Positions 53,218 through 61,557 of a DNA stretch of 64,000 nucleotides are shown here, piece after piece. The translations under genes were made by a program, and so were the position numbers. A model generated the notes under the pieces. The model had not been told where the DNA came from. It saw only the letters and a program-made list of their open reading frames with translations, and ran no database searches. The stretch is from NCBI GenBank assembly GCA_947470895.1, contig CANIVF010000007.1, positions 36,274 through 100,273 of the forward strand. Direction: 5' to 3'. This DNA is from Bacteroidota bacterium (lineage in GTDB: Bacteria > Bacteroidota > Bacteroidia > Cytophagales > Cyclobacteriaceae). Every line of letters begins with the position of its first letter. The stretch's first letter is position 1.

Positions 53218-54249
53218 ATGAAAACAGGGGCGATCATCACGTCCCTGTTTTTATTCGTAATAAGTATGGGCTATGCACAGAAGCCAGTAAAATTTGTTCA
53301 GGATGAAAAGAGTAAAAAAGTAGATGTGTTGATAGATGGAAAATTATTTACTTCATACATCTATCCGGATGATCTTGACAAACCAGTTTTGTATCCAATC
53401 TATACATCAAATGAAACTGTGATTACCCGTGGCTTTCCAAGAAATTCCCGCGCTGGCGAACGTGTTGATCATCCACATCATGTTGGCTTGTGGTTTAATT
53501 ACGGTGATGTAAATGGTCTTGACTTCTGGAATAACTCTTACGCGATTCCTGCCCATGAAAAACCTAAGTATGGAAGTATTCGTCACCAAAAAGTGGTGAA
53601 GGCAGAAGGTGGAAAAAGTAAAGGAATGTTAGTCGTTGAAGCTCATTGGGTGGATAGCAAAGGCACTGTTTTATTGGTAGAAGAATCCACCTTTGTGTTT
53701 TCAGGAACTGATAAACTCAGAACCATTGATCGCACCACAAAACTTACTGCACAAAAAGAAAAAGTGGTTTTCGAAGAAACTAAAGAAGGCATGCTGGGCC
53801 TTCGTCTTGATCGTGCATTTGAAGAGCCATCTACTAAGCCAGAAGTATTTACCGATGCTGCAGGAAAACCAACCACCGTTGCCGCACTTAATAATGAAGG
53901 AGTGAACGGTGTATATCGGAATAGCAAGGGCGATGAAAAAGGAAATGTGTGGGGCAAACGTGCGGACTGGGTTTCTCTTTCAGCCAACAAAGGAAGTGAA
54001 CCCATCACCGTAGCGATGGTCGATAACAAAAAGAACATCGGTTATCCGGCTCACTGGCATGCGCGTGGTTATGGCTTATTTGCCGTAAATAACCTTTCAT
54101 CAAAATCATACGTGCCTGCCGATGAAGAATTCATCAGTACATTAAATCCAGGGGAGTTAATCGTTTTTAAACATCGGATACTTTTAAACTCTGGGAAGTT
54201 TTTAAGTGATGAAGAAATGAATAAACAGTTTTTAGATTTTAATAAGTAA
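53218..54249 (+). CDS. DUF6807 (PmoA-like) secreted protein
   Basis: A protein of about 343 aa with a signal peptide (IITSLFLFVISMGYAQ) and the DUF6807/PmoA-family pattern: GKLFTSYIYPDDLDKPVLYP, RVDHPHHVGLWFNYGDVNGLDFWNN, a central LRTIDRTTKL, and PAHWHARGYGLFAVN. The family is common beside Gfo/Idh and DUF1080 genes in Bacteroidota and Planctomycetota. Despite the PmoA name it is unrelated to membrane methane monooxygenase, and its function is unknown. The conserved histidines (HPHH, HWHAR) could bind metal or a sugar. Starts at 53188 (TTG), 53197 or 53218 are possible; the last gives the tightest signal peptide. Confidence 0.8.
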   Translation: MKTGAIITSLFLFVISMGYAQKPVKFVQDEKSKKVDVLIDGKLFTSYIYPDDLDKPVLYPIYTSNETVITRGFPRNSRAGERVDHPHHVGLWFNYGDVNGLDFWNNSYAIPAHEKPKYGSIRHQKVVKAEGGKSKGMLVVEAHWVDSKGTVLLVEESTFVFSGTDKLRTIDRTTKLTAQKEKVVFEETKEGMLGLRLDRAFEEPSTKPEVFTDAAGKPTTVAALNNEGVNGVYRNSKGDEKGNVWGKRADWVSLSANKGSEPITVAMVDNKKNIGYPAHWHARGYGLFAVNNLSSKSYVPADEEFISTLNPGELIVFKHRILLNSGKFLSDEEMNKQFLDFNK

Positions 54250-54258
54250 GCGTTTTCC

Positions 54259-55086
54259 ATGACACAAATAACCAAGCAACTATTCTCTGTTGAAAATAAA
54301 GTAGCGGTGATCACCGGAGGAACTGGAGTATTAGGTTCTGTGATGGCCAAAGGCATGGCCGATGCTGGCGCTCATGTGATCATTGTTGGTCGCAGGGTAG
54401 AGGCAGGTGAAAAAGTAGTGGGAGAAATTCGGAAAGCCGGAGGCAAAGCAACATTCTTTCAGGCCGATGTATTGAATAAAGAAGAGCTTCAAAAAGTAAA
54501 AACCCAGATTCTCTCTTCAGCAGGCACGATTGATATTTTGATTAATGGCGCAGGCGGTAACATGCCCGGAGCCACCATTCCGCCAGACAAAACCTTTTTT
54601 GATCTGGATACCGAAGCGTTTCAGCAAGTAGTTGATTTGAATTTGTTGGGCACCGTATTGCCTTCCCAGATTTTTGGTGAAGTAATGGCAGTCAATAAAA
54701 AAGGAATCATCATCAACATTTCATCGATGTCTGCCTTCAGGCCAATCACCAGAGTGGTCGGTTATTCTGCTGCGAAGGCCGCGATTGATAATTTCACACA
54801 ATGGCTAGCTGTAGAGTTAGCGAAGAAAGTAGGGCAAGGTATTCGCGTAAATGCGATAGCTCCTGGTTTTTTTATAACAGAACAGAACCGAGCCTTGCTC
54901 ACAAATACGGATGGAACTCTCACCGCACGCGGTAATGCTGTGATCAATCAAACTCCGTTTGGAAGATTTGGGGAGGCAGATGAATTGGTTGGAACATTAT
55001 TATGGCTTTGCTCTGATGCATCCAAATTTGTTACCGGTGTAGTTGTTCCGGTTGATGGTGGATTTAATGCATTTTGTGGGGTTTAA
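54259..55086 (+). CDS. uxuB: SDR-type D-mannonate oxidoreductase (fructuronate reductase)
   Basis: A 275-aa SDR. It has the NAD motif ITGGTGVLGSVMAKG (about 18-32), NGAGGNMPGAT, catalytic Ser in INISSMSAF, Tyr-x-x-x-Lys in YSAAKAA, a C-terminal VVVPVDGGFNAFCGV, and the family-specific FFITEQNRALL segment. It resembles the SDR form of mannonate oxidoreductase (B. subtilis UxuB type), unrelated to the E. coli mannitol-dehydrogenase-type UxuB. It reduces fructuronate to mannonate, upstream of UxuA. It sits directly before uxaC, which makes its substrate. A KduD-like role is an alternative. Confidence 0.8.
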   Translation: MTQITKQLFSVENKVAVITGGTGVLGSVMAKGMADAGAHVIIVGRRVEAGEKVVGEIRKAGGKATFFQADVLNKEELQKVKTQILSSAGTIDILINGAGGNMPGATIPPDKTFFDLDTEAFQQVVDLNLLGTVLPSQIFGEVMAVNKKGIIINISSMSAFRPITRVVGYSAAKAAIDNFTQWLAVELAKKVGQGIRVNAIAPGFFITEQNRALLTNTDGTLTARGNAVINQTPFGRFGEADELVGTLLWLCSDASKFVTGVVVPVDGGFNAFCGV

Positions 55087-55121
55087 AAATAGACATAAAG
55101 ACAACGGACTATACTGGTTTT

Positions 55122-56525
55122 ATGAGCAGCATTAAATTTTTGGACGAGAATTTTCTTTTACATTCTGAAGAAGCCAGACAGCTTTATCATCATCATGCGG
55201 CAAAGGCTTCCATCATCGATTATCATAACCATTTATCACCAAAAAATATTGCCGAGAACAGGCAGTTCACCAACCTTACTGAAATCTGGTTAGAAGGTGA
55301 TCATTACAAATGGAGAGCCATGCGAACCAATGGTATTGATGAGCGGTTCTGCACAGGCAGCGCCAGTCCGGAAGAGAAGTTTATGAAATGGGCGGAGACG
55401 GTGCCTAATACGATACGCAATCCACTTTATCATTGGACACACCTCGAACTCAAGAGATATTTTGACGTGACGGAATTGTTAGACTCTAAATCGGCAAAAG
55501 CTATTTACGATCATTGCAATGCTTTGCTGAATAAGGATGAATTCAAAGTGCAGGGGTTATTATCCATGATGAAAGTTGAAGTAGTTTGTACCACCGATGA
55601 TCCAACCGATGATTTACACCATCACAAGGCGATGGCTTCATCAACCACGTTGAAGATGTTCCCGACATTTCGTCCAGATAAATCATATTCGTTTGATGAT
55701 CTGGTTGCCTACAAAACATACATTCAAAAATTATCACAGGCATCTTCAGTCGAAATCAATTCATTGCAAAGTTTGTTTAAAGCGCTCGAAAACAGAGTAG
55801 ACTTCTTTCACGCACAGGGTTGTCACGTTTCTGATCACGGCCTCGAAATACTTCCGTTCAGCAAAGCATCATTAGGTGAAGCGGAAAAATTATTCGACAC
55901 AGCATTAAACGGTGGCACACTTTCGTCAGAGGAAAAGATTGGACTCCAATATATTATTTTAAGTCATCTTTGCCGTTTGTATCATGCTAAGGGATGGATA
56001 CAGCAATTTCATTTAGGAGCGCTTCGCAATAACAACAGCCGCATGCTGCGCCATTTGGGTCCTGATACCGGGTTCGATTCGATGGGCGATTTTTCACAGG
56101 CACAAACCATGTCGCGATTCTTTGATCTCTTGGATAACAGTAATCAACTTGCTAAAACGATTATCTATAATTTGAATCCATCCGATAACGAATTGTTCGC
56201 CACGATGACAGGCAATTTTAATGATGGAAGCACTCCAGCCAAAATGCAATGGGGTAGTGGCTGGTGGTTCCTCGATCAGAAAGATGGCATGGAGAAACAA
56301 ATGAATACCCTTTCCAATATGGGTTTGCTTTCGCGATTTGTTGGTATGGTAACAGACTCGCGCAGTTTTCTTTCCTTTCCCCGTCACGAATATTTCAGAA
56401 GAATCCTGTGTAACATGATTGGTGAAGATGTGAAACGGGGTGAATTACCCAACGACATGCAACACCTTGGAAAGATGGTTGAGGATATCTGTTTCAATAA
56501 TGCCAAATTGTATTTCGGTTTTTGA
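55122..56525 (+). CDS. uxaC: Glucuronate (uronate) isomerase
   Basis: Isomerises D-glucuronate to fructuronate and D-galacturonate to tagaturonate. The 467-aa amidohydrolase-fold enzyme shows FLLHSEEARQLYHHHA, the metal motif IIDYHNHLSP, KWRAMRTNGI, VVCTTDDPTDDL, HVSDHGLE, and a C-terminal VGMVTDSRSFLSFPRHEYFRRILCN. Length matches E. coli UxaC (470). The ORF track start at 55074 overlaps the SDR; I chose the ATG at 55122 (MSSIKFLDENFLLHS). Confidence 0.97.
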   Translation: MSSIKFLDENFLLHSEEARQLYHHHAAKASIIDYHNHLSPKNIAENRQFTNLTEIWLEGDHYKWRAMRTNGIDERFCTGSASPEEKFMKWAETVPNTIRNPLYHWTHLELKRYFDVTELLDSKSAKAIYDHCNALLNKDEFKVQGLLSMMKVEVVCTTDDPTDDLHHHKAMASSTTLKMFPTFRPDKSYSFDDLVAYKTYIQKLSQASSVEINSLQSLFKALENRVDFFHAQGCHVSDHGLEILPFSKASLGEAEKLFDTALNGGTLSSEEKIGLQYIILSHLCRLYHAKGWIQQFHLGALRNNNSRMLRHLGPDTGFDSMGDFSQAQTMSRFFDLLDNSNQLAKTIIYNLNPSDNELFATMTGNFNDGSTPAKMQWGSGWWFLDQKDGMEKQMNTLSNMGLLSRFVGMVTDSRSFLSFPRHEYFRRILCNMIGEDVKRGELPNDMQHLGKMVEDICFNNAKLYFGF

Positions 56526-56558
56526 ATTAGTGCTTATTCATAAATAGAACCCGTCAAG

Positions 56559-57884
56559 ATGAGTGATGTTACCAGTAATCCCCCTTTTCAAACGGTTAAA
56601 AACTATCGATGGACTATTTGTGCATTAGTATTTTTTGCCACCACTGTCAATTATCTTGATCGACAAGTAATCAGTTTGTTAAAATCGGTTCTTTCGGTAG
56701 ACCTTAAATGGGATGACGGTGATTACGCCAATATTGAAATTGCCTTTAAGTTGGCTTACTCCATTGGTATGCTGGGCGCAGGCAGAATCATCGATATGCT
56801 AGGAACGAAGAAAGGCTATGCTGCTGCTACAGGTTTATGGAGTATTGCAGCGATCGCTCACGGTTTTGCCAGTACCACTTTTGGCTTTATTGTAGCCAGA
56901 GCATTTTTAGGCGTAACCGAAGCTGGAAATTTTCCAGCAGCGATTAAATCTACCGCAGAGTGGTTTCCAAAAAAAGAAAGAGCATTTGCCACCGGAATTT
57001 TCAATTCGGGCACCAACATCGGTGCCATTATTGCACCACTCACAGTACCTTTTATAGCCGTTGCCTGGGGATGGCAATGGGCATTTATTATCACCGGAGC
57101 TATCGGTTTTATCTGGTTGGTTTTATGGCAATTGTATTACACCACACCGGGGGATTCTAAAAAATTGAGTAAGGAAGAATTTGATTATATTCATTCCGAC
57201 AAAGAAGACGAAGCCCTTGAAAAGGCTGGAAAAAATGAAAAGGTAAAATGGATAACACTCCTGGGTTATCGACAAACGTGGGCTTTCGCTTTGGGTAAGT
57301 TTTTGACAGATCCGGTTTGGTGGTTCTATCTGTTCTGGTTACCTGATTTCTTGCAAAGTGAATATCATTTAAGTTTAATTGAAATAGCGGTACCCGTTGC
57401 TGTGGTTTATCTGATATCAACGATTGGCAGCGTGGGTGGTGGATACCTTCCTATGTTTTTAATAAACAGAAATATGCCTGCGTTTAAGGCAAGAAAAACA
57501 GCCATGCTCGTTTTTGCGCTGTTTGTGTTGCCAGTAGTGTTTGCCCAATATGCCGGTGAAGTTAACATGTGGTTAGCCGTATTAGTGATCGGTATCGCTG
57601 CAGCGGCACATCAGGCGTGGAGTGCCAATATATTTACTACCGTATCCGATATGTTTCCAAAAAAGGCCATCGGGTCTGTAACTGGAATTGGTGGTATGGC
57701 CGGAGGAATGGGGGGTATAGTACTTTCATGGGCTGTTCAGAAAAACCTTTTCGTTCACTATCGGGAGATTGGCCAAATAGAAAAGGCTTACTTTATCATG
57801 TTCCTCATCTGCGGAGCAGCATACTTATTGGCCTGGCTTGTGTTACATTTACTTGCTCCTAAAATGAGCAAGTTGAAATTCTAA
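56559..57884 (+). CDS. exuT: MFS hexuronate transporter (ExuT/ACS-type)
   Basis: A 441-aa major facilitator with 12 predicted TM helices, of the anion:cation symporter family. It has the TM1 region NYLDRQVISLLKSVL, the loop motif GRIIDMLGTKKGY, and EAGNFPAAIKSTAEWFPKKERAFATGIFNSG, the typical ExuT/GudP signature. It carries hexuronates across the inner membrane with protons. It lies 33 bases after uxaC and 100 before uxaA. Galacturonate, glucuronate or both are plausible substrates. Confidence 0.9.
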   Translation: MSDVTSNPPFQTVKNYRWTICALVFFATTVNYLDRQVISLLKSVLSVDLKWDDGDYANIEIAFKLAYSIGMLGAGRIIDMLGTKKGYAAATGLWSIAAIAHGFASTTFGFIVARAFLGVTEAGNFPAAIKSTAEWFPKKERAFATGIFNSGTNIGAIIAPLTVPFIAVAWGWQWAFIITGAIGFIWLVLWQLYYTTPGDSKKLSKEEFDYIHSDKEDEALEKAGKNEKVKWITLLGYRQTWAFALGKFLTDPVWWFYLFWLPDFLQSEYHLSLIEIAVPVAVVYLISTIGSVGGGYLPMFLINRNMPAFKARKTAMLVFALFVLPVVFAQYAGEVNMWLAVLVIGIAAAAHQAWSANIFTTVSDMFPKKAIGSVTGIGGMAGGMGGIVLSWAVQKNLFVHYREIGQIEKAYFIMFLICGAAYLLAWLVLHLLAPKMSKLKF

Positions 57885-57984
57885 TCGTGAAAAAAAATCA
57901 CTCCATGGGGCTACTTCAATCCGAACAGATCGGATTACAATCAGTTTAAATTATATTGCACAATAAATAAGCTAAAGCATACGT

Positions 57985-59634
57985 ATGCAGAAAGTATTGA
58001 AAGTACATCCCGATGACAATTTGATTGTAGCATTGCAGGATTTGGCAGCTGGCGAACAAGTTTCTCTGGATGGTGAAATGTTTGCTGTCGTTTCTCCAAC
58101 ACCAGCAAAGCATAAGTTTGCGGCTGCGCAGTTGAATCAAGGTGATCGGGTGCTCATGTATGGAGTATTAGTTGGCCGCGCAGTGCAACCCATTCAACGT
58201 GGTGAGATAATTACGACCTTCAATGTGAAGCACGCATCAACTCCACCGCAAATCAGAGATTTCAATTATCAATGGAAGGCTCCGGATGTGAGCCGTTTTG
58301 CTCATCGTACTTTTAATGGATTCCATCGCTCGGATGGTAAGGTGGGAGTAGCGAATTACTGGATCGTTATTCCGCTCGTTTTTTGCGAAAACAGAAACAT
58401 TGAAATGCTTCGCGAGCTGTTGGTGGATAAATTGGGATATCAGGGTCCGAAAACGATGGGGCTGGATATAGATAAGTTAGTACAGCATTATAGAAGTGGT
58501 GCTACTGCCGATTCATTCTTAACAGAAGATATCTTAATCAAAGAAGCGGATGTTTCATTTCAACGTGTCTTTAAAAATGTCGATGGCATTAAATTCTTAA
58601 AGCATGAAGGTGGCTGCGGAGGAACGCGTCAGGATAGTGATGCTCTTTGTGCGTTGCTCGCAGGTTATGTTAACAATGCGAATGTAGCAGGCGCAACGGT
58701 GTTGAGCCTGGGTTGCCAGAACGCACAGGTGAAAGTTTTTGAAGATGCTGTAAGGAAAATAAATCCATCATTTGATAAGCCACTATATATCATCGAGCAA
58801 CAAGAGAGTAAATCGGAACCAGATTTTATTGCCGATGCGGTTCGCAAAACATTTGCTGGATTAGTGAAGGCGAATGAATGCAAGCGAACTCCTGCTCCGA
58901 TCAGTAAGTTGGTGGTTGGTCTGGAGTGTGGGGGCTCGGATGGTTTCTCTGGTATTTCGGCAAATCCTGTATTAGGTTATTTCAGTGATATGCTCGCAGT
59001 ATTAAATGGATCTCCGGTTCTCTCTGAGTTTCCTGAACTGAATGGAGTAGAGCAAAATCTGGTTGATCGTTCCGTCTCTCAACCTGTGGCCGAGAAGTTT
59101 GTTCACTTAATGAAACGCTATCAGGAAAGTGCCGTTAAGGTTGGTTCAGGTTTCGATATGAATCCTTCTCCGGGTAATATTAAAGATGGTTTGATTACTG
59201 ATGCCATGAAATCAGCAGGAGCAGCAAAAAAGGGAGGAATATCGCCTGTGGTTGATGTACTGGATTATACTGAACAAATCACGAAACCAGGTCTTAGTTT
59301 ACTTTGCACACCCGGTAATGATGTTGAGTCAACTACTGCATTAGTGGGTTCCGGTTGTAATCTTCTTTTATTTACAACGGGTTTAGGAACGCCTACGGGC
59401 AATCCAATTGCACCCACAATCAAAGTGTCCAGCAACGCAAAGTTAAGTCAGAGGATGCGTGATATCATTGACATAGATACAGGTTCGATCATTTCAGGAG
59501 AATCAACGATTGAATCCAAAGCGATTGAATTGATGGAGTATGCACTAATAGTAGCCAGTGGCGAAGCGGTACCTCATGCGGTGCGTTTACAACAAGATGA
59601 CTTTATCCCGTGGAAACGTGGTGTGTCTCTGTGA
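57985..59634 (+). CDS. uxaA: Altronate dehydratase
   Basis: Dehydrates D-altronate to 2-keto-3-deoxygluconate. The 549-aa protein has the N-terminal SAF domain (about 1-95: HPDDNLIVALQDLAAGE, GVLVGRAVQPIQRGE) and the two-part dehydratase domain: KHEGGCGGTRQDSDALCALL, LSLGCQNAQV, LVVGLECGGSDGFSGISANP, TPGNDVESTTALVGSGC. Cysteine/histidine metal-binding residues are in place. It is longer than E. coli UxaA (495 aa). It ends the plus-strand uronate operon. Confidence 0.95.
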   Translation: MQKVLKVHPDDNLIVALQDLAAGEQVSLDGEMFAVVSPTPAKHKFAAAQLNQGDRVLMYGVLVGRAVQPIQRGEIITTFNVKHASTPPQIRDFNYQWKAPDVSRFAHRTFNGFHRSDGKVGVANYWIVIPLVFCENRNIEMLRELLVDKLGYQGPKTMGLDIDKLVQHYRSGATADSFLTEDILIKEADVSFQRVFKNVDGIKFLKHEGGCGGTRQDSDALCALLAGYVNNANVAGATVLSLGCQNAQVKVFEDAVRKINPSFDKPLYIIEQQESKSEPDFIADAVRKTFAGLVKANECKRTPAPISKLVVGLECGGSDGFSGISANPVLGYFSDMLAVLNGSPVLSEFPELNGVEQNLVDRSVSQPVAEKFVHLMKRYQESAVKVGSGFDMNPSPGNIKDGLITDAMKSAGAAKKGGISPVVDVLDYTEQITKPGLSLLCTPGNDVESTTALVGSGCNLLLFTTGLGTPTGNPIAPTIKVSSNAKLSQRMRDIIDIDTGSIISGESTIESKAIELMEYALIVASGEAVPHAVRLQQDDFIPWKRGVSL

Positions 59635-59681
59635 TCGTTTAAGATATTAGAAATTTAAATCTTGGGTTCGTATTGGTACGG

Positions 59682-60668
59682 TTAGCGGATCGTACTATCC
59701 ATAATTTGCATAGAGACCAGCGCATCTTCTAGCGAACATGGATTTTTTCCTTCACCCCTGAAATACTTAACCACCTCCTCAATCATGGGCTGTTGTATGT
59801 GCGGTGGATTGATAAACTCAAATACTTGTCTGCCTGCTGAAGTCTCCATTTCCAATGTGGACTGCCGAAAGAATGAAAACTTAATCATTCCATTATCACC
59901 AATGATTTTGCAAGTATCGTCCACGGCACTTTCGTGCACATTAAATGACCACAAGCCGGTAAGAAAAATATCGTCAGAGAAAACAGCCTCCAGTGAAGTC
60001 ATGTCAGGAGCGTTATACTTTTTGTCCTGGTTAAGTGATTTGCCAGTGACTTCGTTGGGTTTGCCAAAGAACCAATACATTAAATCCAATTGGTGTGGGG
60101 CTAGGTCATGAAATAAGCCACCGCCTGATAGAACTGGGTTTACTCGCCAGTTGTCATCAGTTTTAGTAATGATGTTTTTCGTTGGCGATTGCAACATGTT
60201 AATGATTACCGCTTTTACCTTTCCGATTTTCTGCTCTTCCAGTAATGATTTTACTTTTTTGAATAAAGGCAAAGCACGTCTATAGTAAGCACCTGACACT
60301 GGCACCTGATATCGAATGGATGCATCCAGCATGCGTTTGCACGATGCGGCATTCATCGCAATAGGTTTTTCTATATAAACGGGCTTGCCGGCTTCCATCG
60401 CTTTGATGGCGTACTCTTCATGAGAGGCAGGTGGCGTGGCAATGTAAATGGCATTTACTTCAGGATTGTCAATCAGTTGTTGCGCATCGTTATAGTACTC
60501 CGGCACGTGATGGCGCAAGGCGTAGTCCTTAGCTTTGACCAGGTCACGCCTCATCACAGCAATCAATGATGAGTTGGCAATTTTAGAAAACGCAGGACCG
60601 CTTTTTACTTCGCACACATCGCCACATCCAATAATTCCCCAGCGAAGATTTTCCTTGCGAAAATTCAT
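59682..60668 (-). CDS. Gfo/Idh/MocA-family oxidoreductase (cytosolic)
   Basis: A 328-aa dehydrogenase-like protein with no signal peptide. Rossmann motif LRWGIIGCGDVCEVKSGPAF (about 9-28), AIYIATPPASHEEYAIKAM, catalytic-lysine motif YIEKPIAMN, and C-terminal GGGLFHDLAPHQLDLMYWFFGKP. It resembles glucose-fructose oxidoreductase-type enzymes. It is convergent with uxaA and follows the caspase-like gene on the same strand by 16 bases, so co-transcription is likely, although the functions look unrelated. Substrate unknown. Confidence 0.87.
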   Translation of the reverse strand: MNFRKENLRWGIIGCGDVCEVKSGPAFSKIANSSLIAVMRRDLVKAKDYALRHHVPEYYNDAQQLIDNPEVNAIYIATPPASHEEYAIKAMEAGKPVYIEKPIAMNAASCKRMLDASIRYQVPVSGAYYRRALPLFKKVKSLLEEQKIGKVKAVIINMLQSPTKNIITKTDDNWRVNPVLSGGGLFHDLAPHQLDLMYWFFGKPNEVTGKSLNQDKKYNAPDMTSLEAVFSDDIFLTGLWSFNVHESAVDDTCKIIGDNGMIKFSFFRQSTLEMETSAGRQVFEFINPPHIQQPMIEEVVKYFRGEGKNPCSLEDALVSMQIMDSTIR

Positions 60669-60684
60669 TTTTAATCGGGAGCCA

Positions 60685-61545
60685 TTAATTTCTTCTGATC
60701 AGGACAAAATCACCACCTTCATCACCCGCATTCTGAATTTCTCCATACAGCGGTTTGGTGCCTGCATTGTTTCGCATCGCCATGCGCACAGAATCAAAGA
60801 GCTCTTCGGAAGGTAAATATTTGTTTTCATTTTCCGCCAATGTCTTTAAAAGGTATTTCATAAATACACTTTTGTCGGGTACGGTAGTGAGCGAACCGCT
60901 CGTCATGGCTTTTCTGCTGGCTCGCTTCATCATGTTGGCGATGTCCACGCTGGCGTTGTTGAGGGCCGAGCGTGTTTTAAAGATACCTCCACTAAAACAC
61001 GCATCGGCTATGAGTAGCGTATGTTTAGAGTTGATGGCACCAATATTTTCAACAAGTGCGCTGTTGCGAAACCATCTGGCTCTGTTTTTTTCCTGAGCAT
61101 CTGACGGCAACCAATAGCCAATGTTGGTCTTCTCATCAAAGTATCCATGGCCTGCATAAAAGATTACGAGATTGTCGGCCGGGGTTATGCGATGACTTAG
61201 GTTGTCAAACGCTACGTTAAGTTCTTCAAAAGTCGGGTTAGATAATACCATGACATCGGCAGAATCAAAAGTGTATTGACCAATCAGAATTTCCTTTAGT
61301 TCTTTTGCATCTTTCAGTGGTTCGTTCAATGAAACAATAGCGGAATCCTGGTATTCCTGCACACCAATCAATAGTGCATAATTCCGTCTGGCTTTCGATG
61401 TCTCTGCGTCAGCAAGTAACGATTTAGGCCTGAAGGTAACATGCACCGGGTTGCTGGTACCTTCTGTTTCCTGTGCATGGGTCGAGAATGAAAACACGAG
61501 TATCATCCAGGCGGTGATTAAAAATGAAAACAGCTTGTTGTTCAT
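60685..61545 (-). CDS. Secreted caspase-like (C14) peptidase
   Basis: A 286-aa protein with a signal peptide (LFSFLITAWMILVFSFSTHAQ) and a caspase/metacaspase fold. It has ALLIGVQEYQDSAI, the catalytic His133 in VIFYAGHGYFD, and the Cys183 in LIADACFSGGIF. The domain covers about 54-285 with no extra C-terminal module. It is probably periplasmic or outer-membrane-associated. It starts 12 bases after the stop of the large T9SS surface protein, so the two form an operon. Substrate and role (processing, stress or defence) are not evident. Confidence 0.88.
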   Translation of the reverse strand: MNNKLFSFLITAWMILVFSFSTHAQETEGTSNPVHVTFRPKSLLADAETSKARRNYALLIGVQEYQDSAIVSLNEPLKDAKELKEILIGQYTFDSADVMVLSNPTFEELNVAFDNLSHRITPADNLVIFYAGHGYFDEKTNIGYWLPSDAQEKNRARWFRNSALVENIGAINSKHTLLIADACFSGGIFKTRSALNNASVDIANMMKRASRKAMTSGSLTTVPDKSVFMKYLLKTLAENENKYLPSEELFDSVRMAMRNNAGTKPLYGEIQNAGDEGGDFVLIRRN

Positions 61546-61557
61546 AAAGTCCGCAGT

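Noticed and set aside
53218-54249. PmoA methane monooxygenase subunit
   Set aside because: The name is carried over in databases, but the protein is soluble and secreted with none of the membrane helices of particulate methane monooxygenase.
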